This document shows positions 50,563 through 58,684 of a DNA stretch of 64,000 bases, piece after piece. Source of the stretch: Halopelagius fulvigenes (GTDB taxonomy: Archaea; Halobacteriota; Halobacteria; Halobacteriales; Haloferacaceae); the NCBI RefSeq assembly GCF_042662625.1, contig NZ_JBHSXH010000004.1:210130-274129 (forward strand), given 5' to 3'. The notes under the pieces are model-generated. The model was not told where the DNA came from. It ran no database searches and saw only the letters and a list, made by a program, of their open reading frames with translations. The position numbers and the translations under genes are program-made. Every line of letters begins with the position of its first letter. Positions within the stretch are counted from its first letter, which is position 1.

Positions 50563-51888
50563 ATGGTCGAACTGGAGTTTCCGGGCCGGGAACGACTGGA
50601 GGCGGTGAACGACGCGTCGTTAGCGGACCTCCCGGCGTTCGCGACGGTGCGGACGGTGACCGACCCGCCCGAGGTGGACGACGTCCCCGCGGCCACCGCC
50701 GCGGCGATAGCCGAGATACCGGCGCTGAGCGACCTTCCGCGCGGGGCCGAGGTGGCGATAACCGCCGGCAGTCGGGGGATACACGACATGCCGACCGTCC
50801 TCTCGACGGCCGTCGAGGAACTTCGGGACCGGGGACTGGAACCGTTCGTCATGCCCGCGATGGGGAGTCACGGGGGCGCGACGGCGGAGGGGCAGGTGGA
50901 GACGCTCGCGTCCCTCGGCGTCACGGAGGCGTCGATGGACTGCGAGATTCGGTCGTCGATGGCCGTCGAGCGAGTGGCCGAGGACCCGAACGGCGAACCG
51001 GTGTACGCCGCGCGCGACGCACTCGACGCCGACGCCGTCCTCCTTGCGAATCGCGTGAAACTCCACACCGACTACCGCGGGCCGATAGAGTCCGGCCTCT
51101 GTAAGATGGCCGTCATCGGCCTCGGGAAGCACCGCGGTGCGGAGAACATGCACAACGCCGCCATCGCCCGCGGGTTCGACGAGGTGGTCCCCGAACGGGC
51201 GGAACTGCTGTTCGAGGCGGACGACGTGCCCATCGTCGGCGGCATCGCCGTCGTGGAGAACGACAGGGAACGCGCCGCGCGCGTCGAGGGCGTCCCCGTC
51301 GAGAACCTGCCCGAACGCGAGGAGGAACTCCTCGAACGGTCCGCGGACCTGTTCCCCTCCCTGCCCGTCGAGCAACTGGACTTCCTGATGGTGGACGAAC
51401 TCGGCAAGAACGTCAGCGGAACCGGGATGGACACGAACGTCGTCGGGCGGGTTCGGTTCCACAACCAACCGGCGGTCCACGCCCCGGAGATAACCCGCAT
51501 CTACGTCCGGTCGGTCACCGAGGAGTCCCACGGCAACGCCATCGGCATCGGCCTCGCGGACTTCGTGAGCCGCAAACTCCTCGAATCGGTGGACTTCGAG
51601 GACATGTACGTCAACATCACGACCAGCGGAGAACCCGAGCGCTCGAAGGTGCCGTTCGTCGTTCCCTGCGACGCGACGGCGTTCGTCCTCGCCGCGTCGA
51701 TGACCGGCGTGCCCGACCTCTCGGAGATGCGAATCGGCCGCATCAGGAACACGCTCGAACCCGGGACGATGCTGGCGTCCGAACCCGTTCTCGACGAGTT
51801 GGAGGGGCGAGACGACGTGGAAATCGGTCCGCGCCGGCGATTGACGTTCGACGACGACGGGCGGTTGACGACCGAAATAGAGGGGTGA
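50563..51888 (+). CDS. LarA-family (DUF2088) nickel-dependent racemase/epimerase homologue, second copy
   Basis: A 441-residue paralogue of the protein at 28167, with GSHGGATAEGQ (H103), KLHTDYRGPIESGLCK (H168, K181) and ENMHNAA (H197) conserved. It differs in an N-terminal extension with FPGRERLEAVND and in the C-terminal half. A GGATTCATTAG box lies 25-38 bases before ATG 50563. It follows UspA and neighbours two keto-deoxy acid aldolases, not lactate genes, which favours a sugar-acid or other 2-hydroxy-acid substrate. Confidence 0.82.
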   Translation: MVELEFPGRERLEAVNDASLADLPAFATVRTVTDPPEVDDVPAATAAAIAEIPALSDLPRGAEVAITAGSRGIHDMPTVLSTAVEELRDRGLEPFVMPAMGSHGGATAEGQVETLASLGVTEASMDCEIRSSMAVERVAEDPNGEPVYAARDALDADAVLLANRVKLHTDYRGPIESGLCKMAVIGLGKHRGAENMHNAAIARGFDEVVPERAELLFEADDVPIVGGIAVVENDRERAARVEGVPVENLPEREEELLERSADLFPSLPVEQLDFLMVDELGKNVSGTGMDTNVVGRVRFHNQPAVHAPEITRIYVRSVTEESHGNAIGIGLADFVSRKLLESVDFEDMYVNITTSGEPERSKVPFVVPCDATAFVLAASMTGVPDLSEMRIGRIRNTLEPGTMLASEPVLDELEGRDDVEIGPRRRLTFDDDGRLTTEIEG

Positions 51889-51893
51889 CCGCC

Positions 51894-53444
51894 CTACGCG
51901 TCCCCGTCCCGCACCCGTTCGAACGTGCGCGCGATTCGGAGGAGGCGCGCGTCCTCGTACGGTCCGGCGACGAACTGGACGCCGACCGGGAGTGCGTCGC
52001 CGCCGTCGTCACCGTCGGGCACGGTCACGGCGGGGACGCCGGCGAGGTCCATCGGACGCGTGTTGTACGCGAGCGGCACGTCGAGGCCCTCGTCCGCGTC
52101 CGCGTCGTACTCGTGCGGCCGCCACGCGCCCACCTCCGGCGCGACGACGGGCATCGTCGGCGAGACGAGAGCGTCGCGGCCGTCTAAGGCGGCGTCGAAC
52201 TCCGATTTCAACGTCGCACAGACGTTCCGCGCTCGGGTGTAGTGGCGGCCGTCGTAGCGGTCGAGGAGTGTCGCGCCGACGAGAGCGCGTTCCTTCACCA
52301 CGTCGCCGAACCCGACGCCCGCGGCGGACTGACGGGCGCTAGCGGCGTCGTACCGAGCGGTGTCGAACGGCCCCGGGCGTTCGAGGGGGAGTCCGTTCCG
52401 GCGGAGTGCGGCGGCGAACTCCACGTTCGTTACCGCGTTCCAGACGTAGACGGCGTCTTCGACGGTCGGCAGGCGAACTGACTCGACGGTCGCCCCCGCG
52501 GATTCGAGCGTCGCCACCGCGCCTCGGAAGCGTTCGCGCACCTCCTCGGAGACGTGGTCCGAGAGGAGTTCCTCGGGGACGCCCAAAGAGAGGTCCGAAA
52601 CATCGGGCGCGTCGGCCAGTCCCGCCGCGCACTCGCCGACCGGAATCTCCGTCGCCAGCGCCGAAGACGGGTCGCGGGCGTCGTAGCCGCCGACCACGTC
52701 GAATCCGAGCGCCGCCGTCTCCACGTCCGGCGCGAGCGTTCCGACGTGGTCGAGCGTGTACGCCAAGTCCACGAACCCGTCGCGCGGCACCGCGCCCCAC
52801 GAGGGTTTGAAGCCGACGACGCCGCAGAACGACGCCGGAATGCGGACCGACCCGCCGGTGTCGCTCCCGAGTGCGAGGTCCGCCGACCCCTCGGCGACGG
52901 CGGCGGCGCTTCCGGAGGAGGATCCGCCCGCGACCCGACTCTCGTCTCTCGGGTTGGTCACGGGGCCGAACGCGCTGGTTTCGCTCGTCGGCCCGTAGGC
53001 GAGTTCGTCCATGTTCGTCTTCCCGACGAGTCGCGCGCCCGCCGAGAGCAGTCGGTCCACGACGCTCGCGTTCCGCCGGGGGACGACGCCCTCGAAGACG
53101 CGCGACCCGCACGTCATCGGGACGCCCGCGACGGCGATGTTGTCCTTCACGGCGACGGCCACGCCCGAGAGGGAACCGTCATCGTCGCCGTCACCGCTGG
53201 ACTCCGCCTCGAACGCCGTGATGTAGGCGTTGTGCGGGTCGTCGTCCCCGTCGGGCGCGCGAACGTCGCGCACGGATACCGACTCCGAGGCGTCCGCCGG
53301 CGCGAGTTCGTCCAGCGCGGCGTATCCGTCGAGTTCGTCGTTCACGCCGCGGGCGAACCGTTCGGCGTCCGCCGCCGAGAGGTCGAACCCCATCGACTCG
53401 CCCGCCTCCGCGACCCACGCCGCCGAGACGGGGGAGAGGGGCAT
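51894..53444 (-). CDS. Amidase (amidase signature family)
   Basis: A 516-residue amidohydrolase with the Ser-cisSer-Lys triad region: AVAVKDNIAVAGVPMTCGS (Lys) and GGSSSGSAAAVAEGSADLALGSDTGG split across the signature. It is longer than GatA of the tRNA amidotransferase and lacks GatB/GatC neighbours, so it is more likely a catabolic amidase, perhaps on aryl or acyl amides. ATG 53444 is used; an in-frame GTG at 53468 would add eight residues. It converges with the LarA-like gene five bases away. Confidence 0.87.
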   Translation of the reverse strand: MPLSPVSAAWVAEAGESMGFDLSAADAERFARGVNDELDGYAALDELAPADASESVSVRDVRAPDGDDDPHNAYITAFEAESSGDGDDDGSLSGVAVAVKDNIAVAGVPMTCGSRVFEGVVPRRNASVVDRLLSAGARLVGKTNMDELAYGPTSETSAFGPVTNPRDESRVAGGSSSGSAAAVAEGSADLALGSDTGGSVRIPASFCGVVGFKPSWGAVPRDGFVDLAYTLDHVGTLAPDVETAALGFDVVGGYDARDPSSALATEIPVGECAAGLADAPDVSDLSLGVPEELLSDHVSEEVRERFRGAVATLESAGATVESVRLPTVEDAVYVWNAVTNVEFAAALRRNGLPLERPGPFDTARYDAASARQSAAGVGFGDVVKERALVGATLLDRYDGRHYTRARNVCATLKSEFDAALDGRDALVSPTMPVVAPEVGAWRPHEYDADADEGLDVPLAYNTRPMDLAGVPAVTVPDGDDGGDALPVGVQFVAGPYEDARLLRIARTFERVRDGDA

Positions 53445-53886
53445 CGGCACTACGGCCACCCCCGCCACCGGACGGGCGGCCTGTCGTCGAATCTCGTCAT
53501 GCGTTCCCGACTCACGGGGGAGGCCCGCATAACCGTTCGGGATGGCGAAAGCGCCCGACGGGCCGACCGACGTCGGCGACTGCGAGAGGGCGGAGACACC
53601 CTTCGCAACGAGAAACGAGACGACAAAACTAGCAAAGGCAGAAAAGAAGTTTGGGTAGCAAAACTAGCAAAGATAGGAAAACTTCGATAGAGACTTCGAA
53701 GGAAAGGTCCGAAGGTGCGTTCGAGGGAAGGAAGTCGCCGCTCCCTAGTTCTTTGGTACCGAATCGCGTGGAGGTTCGTATGCGAGTGACTGCAACCGAC
53801 GCGTTCGAGGAAAGTTCCCGCACGGGGCTTCGCACCGGATCGAACGAGGAACCCCCCTCTCGCGCCGACGAAGGGAGGAAGCGGCG
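53445..53886. other. Non-coding gap with two 14-base direct repeats
   Basis: About 440 bases without a convincing gene. CAAAACTAGCAAAG occurs twice, at 53624-53637 and 53659-53672, 35 bases apart, in a purine-rich, lower-GC stretch. Nothing else is recognised; a TATA box for the esterase gene is not obvious. Confidence 0.55.
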
Positions 53887-54855
53887 ATGACGGGGGAGTC
53901 GATGGACGGCGTGAACGAGGACGCCGGACGGGGCGAGTTGCACCCCGACGCGCGGGCGTTCCTCGACGGCCTGGCGGCGAAGGGTCTCCCCTCGACGGCG
54001 ACCCTCTCCGTCGAGTCCGCGCGGGAACAGTCGGGGATGCTCGTCGAACGGACGGAGGGGCCCGAGGTGGAGGACGTGTTCGACGTCTCGATTCCCGGTC
54101 CGGACGGCCCGGTTCCGCTTCGCGTCTACCGACCGGCGGGCGACGACGGGCGGGGCGTTCTCGTCTACTTCCACGGCGGCGGGTGGGTGCTCGGCGGACT
54201 CGACAAGATGGACGCCGCCTGCCGCCACATGGCCGTCGAGTCCGGTCGGTTGGTCGTCTCGGTGAACTACCGGCACGCGCCGGAGCATCCGTTCCCCGCC
54301 GGACTGCGCGACTGCCGCGCCGCGACGCGGTGGGTGACGGAGAACGCCGACGCTATCGGCGGCGACGCGGGGAGGGTGACCGTCGGCGGCGATAGCTCGG
54401 GCGGCAACCTCGCGGCGGCGGTCGCGCTTTCGTTTCGGGACTTCGACGGCCCCACCCTAGAACGGCAGTTGCTGATATACCCCGCGACGGAACACGCCTT
54501 CGACACGGAGTCCCACGAGGAGAACGCGTCGGGGTACTACCTCGAACGCGCCGACTCCCGGTGGTTCTGGGACCACTACCTCGACGACGAACTCGACGGC
54601 AAACACCCGTACGCCTCGCCGTTGCGGGCGCGGGACCTCTCGGGACTCCCGCCCGCGTCGATTCTCACCTGCGGGTTCGACCCCATCCGCGACGAGGGTA
54701 TCGCCTACGCGAGACGTCTCTCCGAGGCGGGCGTCCCGGTTCGACACCACCACTACCCCGACCAGATACACGCGTTCGTCGGGATGTTCGTCGAACCGAT
54801 GCGCTCACACGCTGAGGAGGCCCTTGCGACCATGCTGAACGACCTCTCGGAGTGA
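53887..54855 (+). CDS. Alpha/beta hydrolase of the hormone-sensitive-lipase family
   Basis: A 322-residue esterase. The oxyanion motif HGGGWVLGG near residue 100, the nucleophile GDSSGGN near 167, Asp in CGFDPIRDEG and His in DQIHAFVGM complete the catalytic set. The N-terminus (DARAFLDGLAAKGLP) is the usual cap helix. It should hydrolyse short acyl esters in the cytoplasm; no signal peptide is seen. Its physiological substrate is unknown. Confidence 0.9.
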   Translation: MTGESMDGVNEDAGRGELHPDARAFLDGLAAKGLPSTATLSVESAREQSGMLVERTEGPEVEDVFDVSIPGPDGPVPLRVYRPAGDDGRGVLVYFHGGGWVLGGLDKMDAACRHMAVESGRLVVSVNYRHAPEHPFPAGLRDCRAATRWVTENADAIGGDAGRVTVGGDSSGGNLAAAVALSFRDFDGPTLERQLLIYPATEHAFDTESHEENASGYYLERADSRWFWDHYLDDELDGKHPYASPLRARDLSGLPPASILTCGFDPIRDEGIAYARRLSEAGVPVRHHHYPDQIHAFVGMFVEPMRSHAEEALATMLNDLSE

Positions 54856-54978
54856 GGTGGCGGACGAGGGAGGCGCGGAAGCGTCCGCGCGTCGTCGTGG
54901 CGGCCTCTCCCGGCGATTCAGTCGTCGAGAGGCCGTCCGACCGTCGTGCGAGGTGATCGAACGCCGCGCCGACTCGTC

Positions 54979-55635
54979 TCACCGCATCCGAGAGACGAAC
55001 GCGTACGACGCACCCAGCAGAAATCCGGTCGCGTGGAGCGCAGTCGCCAGTCCCCCGGTCGCGATGTCCCCGACGAACACCACCGTCGCGTAGCACAGGA
55101 AGGCGGACGCGAGCGTCGCGTTCCGTTCCGAGACGCCTCCGGCGGCGAGTTCGCCCGCCACGTACCCGGTCACGGCGAATCCGACCGTCGACGCGCCGTA
55201 CCCGAACTTCGTCTGTCCGGTGACGAGAAACACCGCCGCCGACACCGGGGGTGTGACGACCACGAGACGGGCGTAGGCGGCGCGAATCGCGTCCGCCGAC
55301 TCGTTCGAGATACGGAAACCGACGGCGGCGACGGCGAACAGACCGAGGTTCTTCAGCAGGTGAAGCGGGGGTCGCTGCGTCGGGTCGTGAAAGAGGACGT
55401 GCGCGAAGACGCCCACCGCCCGGACGGGGAGCTCTTCGAGCGACGAGGGGGGCGTCGATCGGAGCGTGAACAGTCGAAACCGGGAGACGGAGGGTTGGAC
55501 GAGGAAGAACCAGACGGTGACGACGGCGGGGAACCACCCGACCGACGCGGCGTACTCCAGCGACGACCGGAGCGAACTCCGACCGAATCGCTCCCCGAAG
55601 AGTGCGGAGTCCGGCGGCGAACGACCGACGCCCAT
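54979..55635 (-). CDS. Rhomboid-family intramembrane serine protease
   Basis: A 218-residue membrane protein with about six hydrophobic helices. The rhomboid pattern is visible: LHLLKN (H92, N96), the nucleophile in FGYGAST (S149) and the catalytic His in TALHATGF (H201). The sequence before helix 1 is short and no soluble domain is attached. It would cleave membrane proteins within the bilayer. It is convergent with the esterase gene and upstream of an HtrA protease on the other strand, but no functional link is evident. Confidence 0.82.
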   Translation of the reverse strand: MGVGRSPPDSALFGERFGRSSLRSSLEYAASVGWFPAVVTVWFFLVQPSVSRFRLFTLRSTPPSSLEELPVRAVGVFAHVLFHDPTQRPPLHLLKNLGLFAVAAVGFRISNESADAIRAAYARLVVVTPPVSAAVFLVTGQTKFGYGASTVGFAVTGYVAGELAAGGVSERNATLASAFLCYATVVFVGDIATGGLATALHATGFLLGASYAFVSRMR

Positions 55636-56112
55636 GTAGTCGTACCCCGTACGTCCGGGTGGTAGGTTGTAACAAACACCATATTCCGCCGCGGCAGAAA
55701 GGCGGTACGACTAACGAGGGAATAATCGCTCGGCGCGCCGGAGGCCGCCTCTCTAGAGCGAGAAGCGGTGTACGCCGGCCGTACGTCCGACGGAGGCGGA
55801 TAACGTCGCGCTAACTCACCCCACAGAGGTGAACAGGAACGTTCCTCGCCGAGAGCGTCGATCCGGCGAGAGCGGTGGCGGCCGACGTTCAATCGAGTCC
55901 CGTTACGGCCGTACGACTGTAACGACGAACAGCCAGTCAGGTATTCCTGAGCGAGTGCGCGGTTCGGCGCTGCGTAACGCGATTCTGCGAGAGTTCGACT
56001 TCGAGTAACGCGTCTGAATCGCCCGCGTCCATTGTCGTCCGTCTATCACCGTTTCGATATCTCGCGTTCGTCCGCCACGTCGCTTATGGAAGAGAGATAA
56101 AGACAATCGTGT
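55636..56112. other. 477-base intergenic region between divergent protease genes
   Basis: No gene is supported. It separates the rhomboid and HtrA genes, which are transcribed away from each other, so both promoters must lie here. A CTTATGGAAG stretch about 31 bases before 56113 may serve the HtrA gene. No repeat longer than a few bases was noticed. Confidence 0.5.
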
Positions 56113-57225
56113 GTGGTGCTTGTCAACTATCGTGTCGTCGGCGTCGTCCTTCTGCTTCTCACCGCGGGGACGGGTGTGGCGGGGGCGTCGTCCGTCGGCA
56201 CCGACGGTTCGACCGAGGAGAACAGACTCCGACAGACGGGAGTGCAGACGCAAGCGCAGGCGCAGTGTGACTACACGAAGGTGTACAACCAGACCATCGA
56301 CTCGGTGGTCGCGGTGCGGACGGAGTCGGGGCTCGGTTCCGGGTTCGCCTACGCTGTGTCGGAGAACAACTCGACGAGTCACGTCGTGACCAACGCCCAC
56401 GTCGTCGGCGAATCGAACTCCGTCGTCGTCCAGTTCGCTCGCGGCGAGTCGAAGCTCGGAACCGTCGTCGGGCGGGACAAACGCTCCGACCTGGCCGTCG
56501 TCCGGGTGAACGAGACGCCGGCGTACGTCGAGTCGCTCCCGGTGGCCGAGTCGCCCCCCGACCGCGGGGCGAGAGTCGCCGCCCTCGGGAGCCCGTTCGG
56601 GTTCGAGGAGACGATAACGCACGGCATCGTCAGCGGGACGAACCGCTCGATGCCGACCACGCGCGGGTTCGCCGTCCCGAACGTCGTCCAGACGGACGCG
56701 CCCATCAACCCCGGTAACAGCGGCGGACCGCTGGTGACGTGCGGCGGCGACGTCGTCGGCGTCAACACCGCGGGCATCTCCGCCTCCCGCGGCGAGAACA
56801 TCGGGTTCGCGATTTCCGCGTCGCTCATCGAGCGTGTCGTCCCGTCGCTCGTTCGGACCGGCGAGTACAAGTACTCCTACCTCGGCGTGGCGGTCACCGA
56901 GACCACTCCTCCGCTCGCGTCGGCGAACGGACTCAACTCGACGGAGGGCGTGTACGTCACCTCGACGGTGCCAGGGACGCCCGCGGCGGACACCCTCCGC
57001 GAGACGAGGGAGTACCGACGGGTCGGTGGATTCACCGTTCCGGTCGGCGGTGACGTCATCGTCGCCGTGGATGGACGGCAGATACAGTCGCCTGAGGACC
57101 TCTCGTCGTACCTCGTCACCGAGACGCAACCCGGAGAGACGGTGACGCTGACAGTCGTGCGCGACGGTGAACGGCGGCAGGTGAACGTGACGCTGGCCGA
57201 ACGACCCGAACCGCGGAGCGGATAG
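56113..57225 (+). CDS. HtrA/DegP-family serine protease with PDZ domain
   Basis: A 370-residue S1C protease starting at GTG 56113. Residues 1-24 are a hydrophobic signal (VVGVVLLLLTAGTGVAGA). The catalytic triad is H96 in TNAHVV, D126 in KRSDLAVV and S203 in NPGNSGGP. The PDZ domain covers roughly residues 250-360 with LGVAVTETTP and DVIVAVDGRQIQSPEDL. It is predicted to act on misfolded proteins outside the cytoplasmic membrane. The 3' end overlaps, on the opposite strand, the doubtful tail of an RCK-domain membrane protein frame. Confidence 0.9.
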   Translation: MVLVNYRVVGVVLLLLTAGTGVAGASSVGTDGSTEENRLRQTGVQTQAQAQCDYTKVYNQTIDSVVAVRTESGLGSGFAYAVSENNSTSHVVTNAHVVGESNSVVVQFARGESKLGTVVGRDKRSDLAVVRVNETPAYVESLPVAESPPDRGARVAALGSPFGFEETITHGIVSGTNRSMPTTRGFAVPNVVQTDAPINPGNSGGPLVTCGGDVVGVNTAGISASRGENIGFAISASLIERVVPSLVRTGEYKYSYLGVAVTETTPPLASANGLNSTEGVYVTSTVPGTPAADTLRETREYRRVGGFTVPVGGDVIVAVDGRQIQSPEDLSSYLVTETQPGETVTLTVVRDGERRQVNVTLAERPEPRSG

Positions 57226-57896
57226 ACGCGAATCGGCGCGGGGTACCGCCGCACTCCGACCGGTGCCTCTTCGCGGCGAACGGCGCTACGTCCTTCCGAC
57301 CGGCGGGCCGGACGGCGCGCGGTGTACGTGCCGTCCTCCCGGCGGATGCCGAGGATGTTGATTCCTTCTTCGGACCGCAGATCTAGGTCCGCGAGTCGTT
57401 CGTTCGCCAGCCACGACCCCGTCCGAACGGTGAGGTCCGCGACGGTGAACTCGCGGTTGAGGTTCATCAGGCCGACGTAGTCGCGGAGTTCGAAAGTCGC
57501 GGTGCAACTGAGAGCGCGCTTGATGAGCGGAGTGAGGAGACTGTGGAACGCCTCGCTACGCGAGAGAGCGACGAGAACGGCCGCCACGCCGAGCAGGATG
57601 AGCAGTCGAGGGAGGCGCGTCGCCGGGCGGGTAAACGAGAGGACGAGCGTCGCGATAGACGTCGCGAGACCGACGTTCCCCAATCGCACCAGCGTCTTCA
57701 CGACTCGGCGTCGCGCCGGGTACGCGGTGATTTCTTCCGCCTCCTGCGTGGTGAATCCGGCACCGGAGAACGCCGAGAGCGACCGGAACGACGCCACCTC
57801 CCTGGAGACGCCGGTCATCGTGAGCGCAACCGTCCCCATTCGAACGATGAGTAACGAGAGCGACACGACGATAATCAACGAAATCAGTGCGTACAT
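56877..57896 (-). CDS. TrkA-C (RCK) domain membrane protein, probably truncated or frameshifted
   Basis: The frame encodes 339 residues, but only about the first 193 look real. Two hydrophobic segments (residues 4-25 and 78-115) are followed by SWLANERLADLDLRSEEGINILGIRREDGTYTA-like sequence split over residues 161-193, the start of a TrkA-C (RCK_C) regulatory domain. From near 57320 the expected end of that domain is missing: the text turns Arg-rich (ARRPARRSEGR). The frame then runs 349 bases antisense into the HtrA gene. A one-base shift gives a stop at 57286. A frameshift or lost stop is likely; the true product may end near 57286-57320. Confidence 0.55.
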   Translation of the reverse strand: MYALISLIIVVSLSLLIVRMGTVALTMTGVSREVASFRSLSAFSGAGFTTQEAEEITAYPARRRVVKTLVRLGNVGLATSIATLVLSFTRPATRLPRLLILLGVAAVLVALSRSEAFHSLLTPLIKRALSCTATFELRDYVGLMNLNREFTVADLTVRTGSWLANERLADLDLRSEEGINILGIRREDGTYTARRPARRSEGRSAVRREEAPVGVRRYPAPIRVYPLRGSGRSASVTFTCRRSPSRTTVSVTVSPGCVSVTRYDERSSGDCICRPSTATMTSPPTGTVNPPTRRYSLVSRRVSAAGVPGTVEVTYTPSVELSPFADASGGVVSVTATPR

Positions 57897-58684
57897 CGGG
57901 TCGTTCTAGCCGCCGAAGACTGAAAGGTTTGATCTGGTATGCGAAGAGGTGGCAGAGACGCGTCCGCCGTCTCTCCCGCCGAAGCCTTCGAGAGGAGAAC
58001 CTGAGTATTCGAACATGAGAGAGACGATAGTTCGTCTTCGCGTCGATGAGGCGACGGACGGTAGTCGTCTGCTCACCGTTTCGATGGAAATTATTGGAAT
58101 TCTGTTCACGGTCGATATCTCCGTTACTGGCGGGCGGGACCGTTTTCGACAGACAGAGAGAGCGCCGATAAAGAGGCCAATTGATATTGGTTATATTTCA
58201 TTCTTCGAGACCTACCCTGAGTTAGGGATATTTTCGCCCATATATCCGAAGTAGTTGAACGTATTATCCGCACTTCCCCGATATCGTTGTACTTCTCACT
58301 GATACAAGTATATTTATTCGATCTAGCGGACATCCGCCGGAAGGTATCGGGAGAACGAGTTCACTCGGTTACCATGCAGACGGTTCGTCGGCGTCCGCCT
58401 CGAACCGGACGTCGGCGCGGAAACTCGCGAACGACGGCGCGAGTGCGAAAACGCCGTCTTAGGAATTTTCGCGGTTAACGACGGAGTAGAACTCGTTTGT
58501 ACGACAATAATCGGGAGCGGTCTCCGAATATCTCGCAATGTTCGCTATTAGTTTACTCCTGTCGGAGTGAAAACGGTCGGGGGAACGGGCCAACGGCGAA
58601 TATTTGGGACTGTTTTGGGTTTGTTTTCTACTTTCTGGTTCGAAAATAATTAGTTTTAATGTACGGAGTACACACACACTGTGT
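57897..58684. other. 788-base AT-rich intergenic region
   Basis: This gap is visibly richer in A and T than any other part of the window, especially 58080-58360 and 58540-58680. No gene is convincing: a 101-codon plus-strand frame at 57949 lacks family features, and a 34-codon frame at 58374 is extremely basic. It contains TATA-like ATATTTATTCG near 58310 and the aminotransferase promoter TTTTAATG (58654-58661). Confidence 0.55.

Noticed and set aside
57949..58254. A 101-codon plus-strand frame in the AT-rich gap
   Set aside because: No family resemblance and unusual composition; start context is weak. I left it as non-coding.
58374..58478. A 34-codon very basic frame in the AT-rich gap
   Set aside because: About a dozen Arg residues and almost no acidic residues, opposite to haloarchaeal proteins; no ribosome-binding site or conserved motif.
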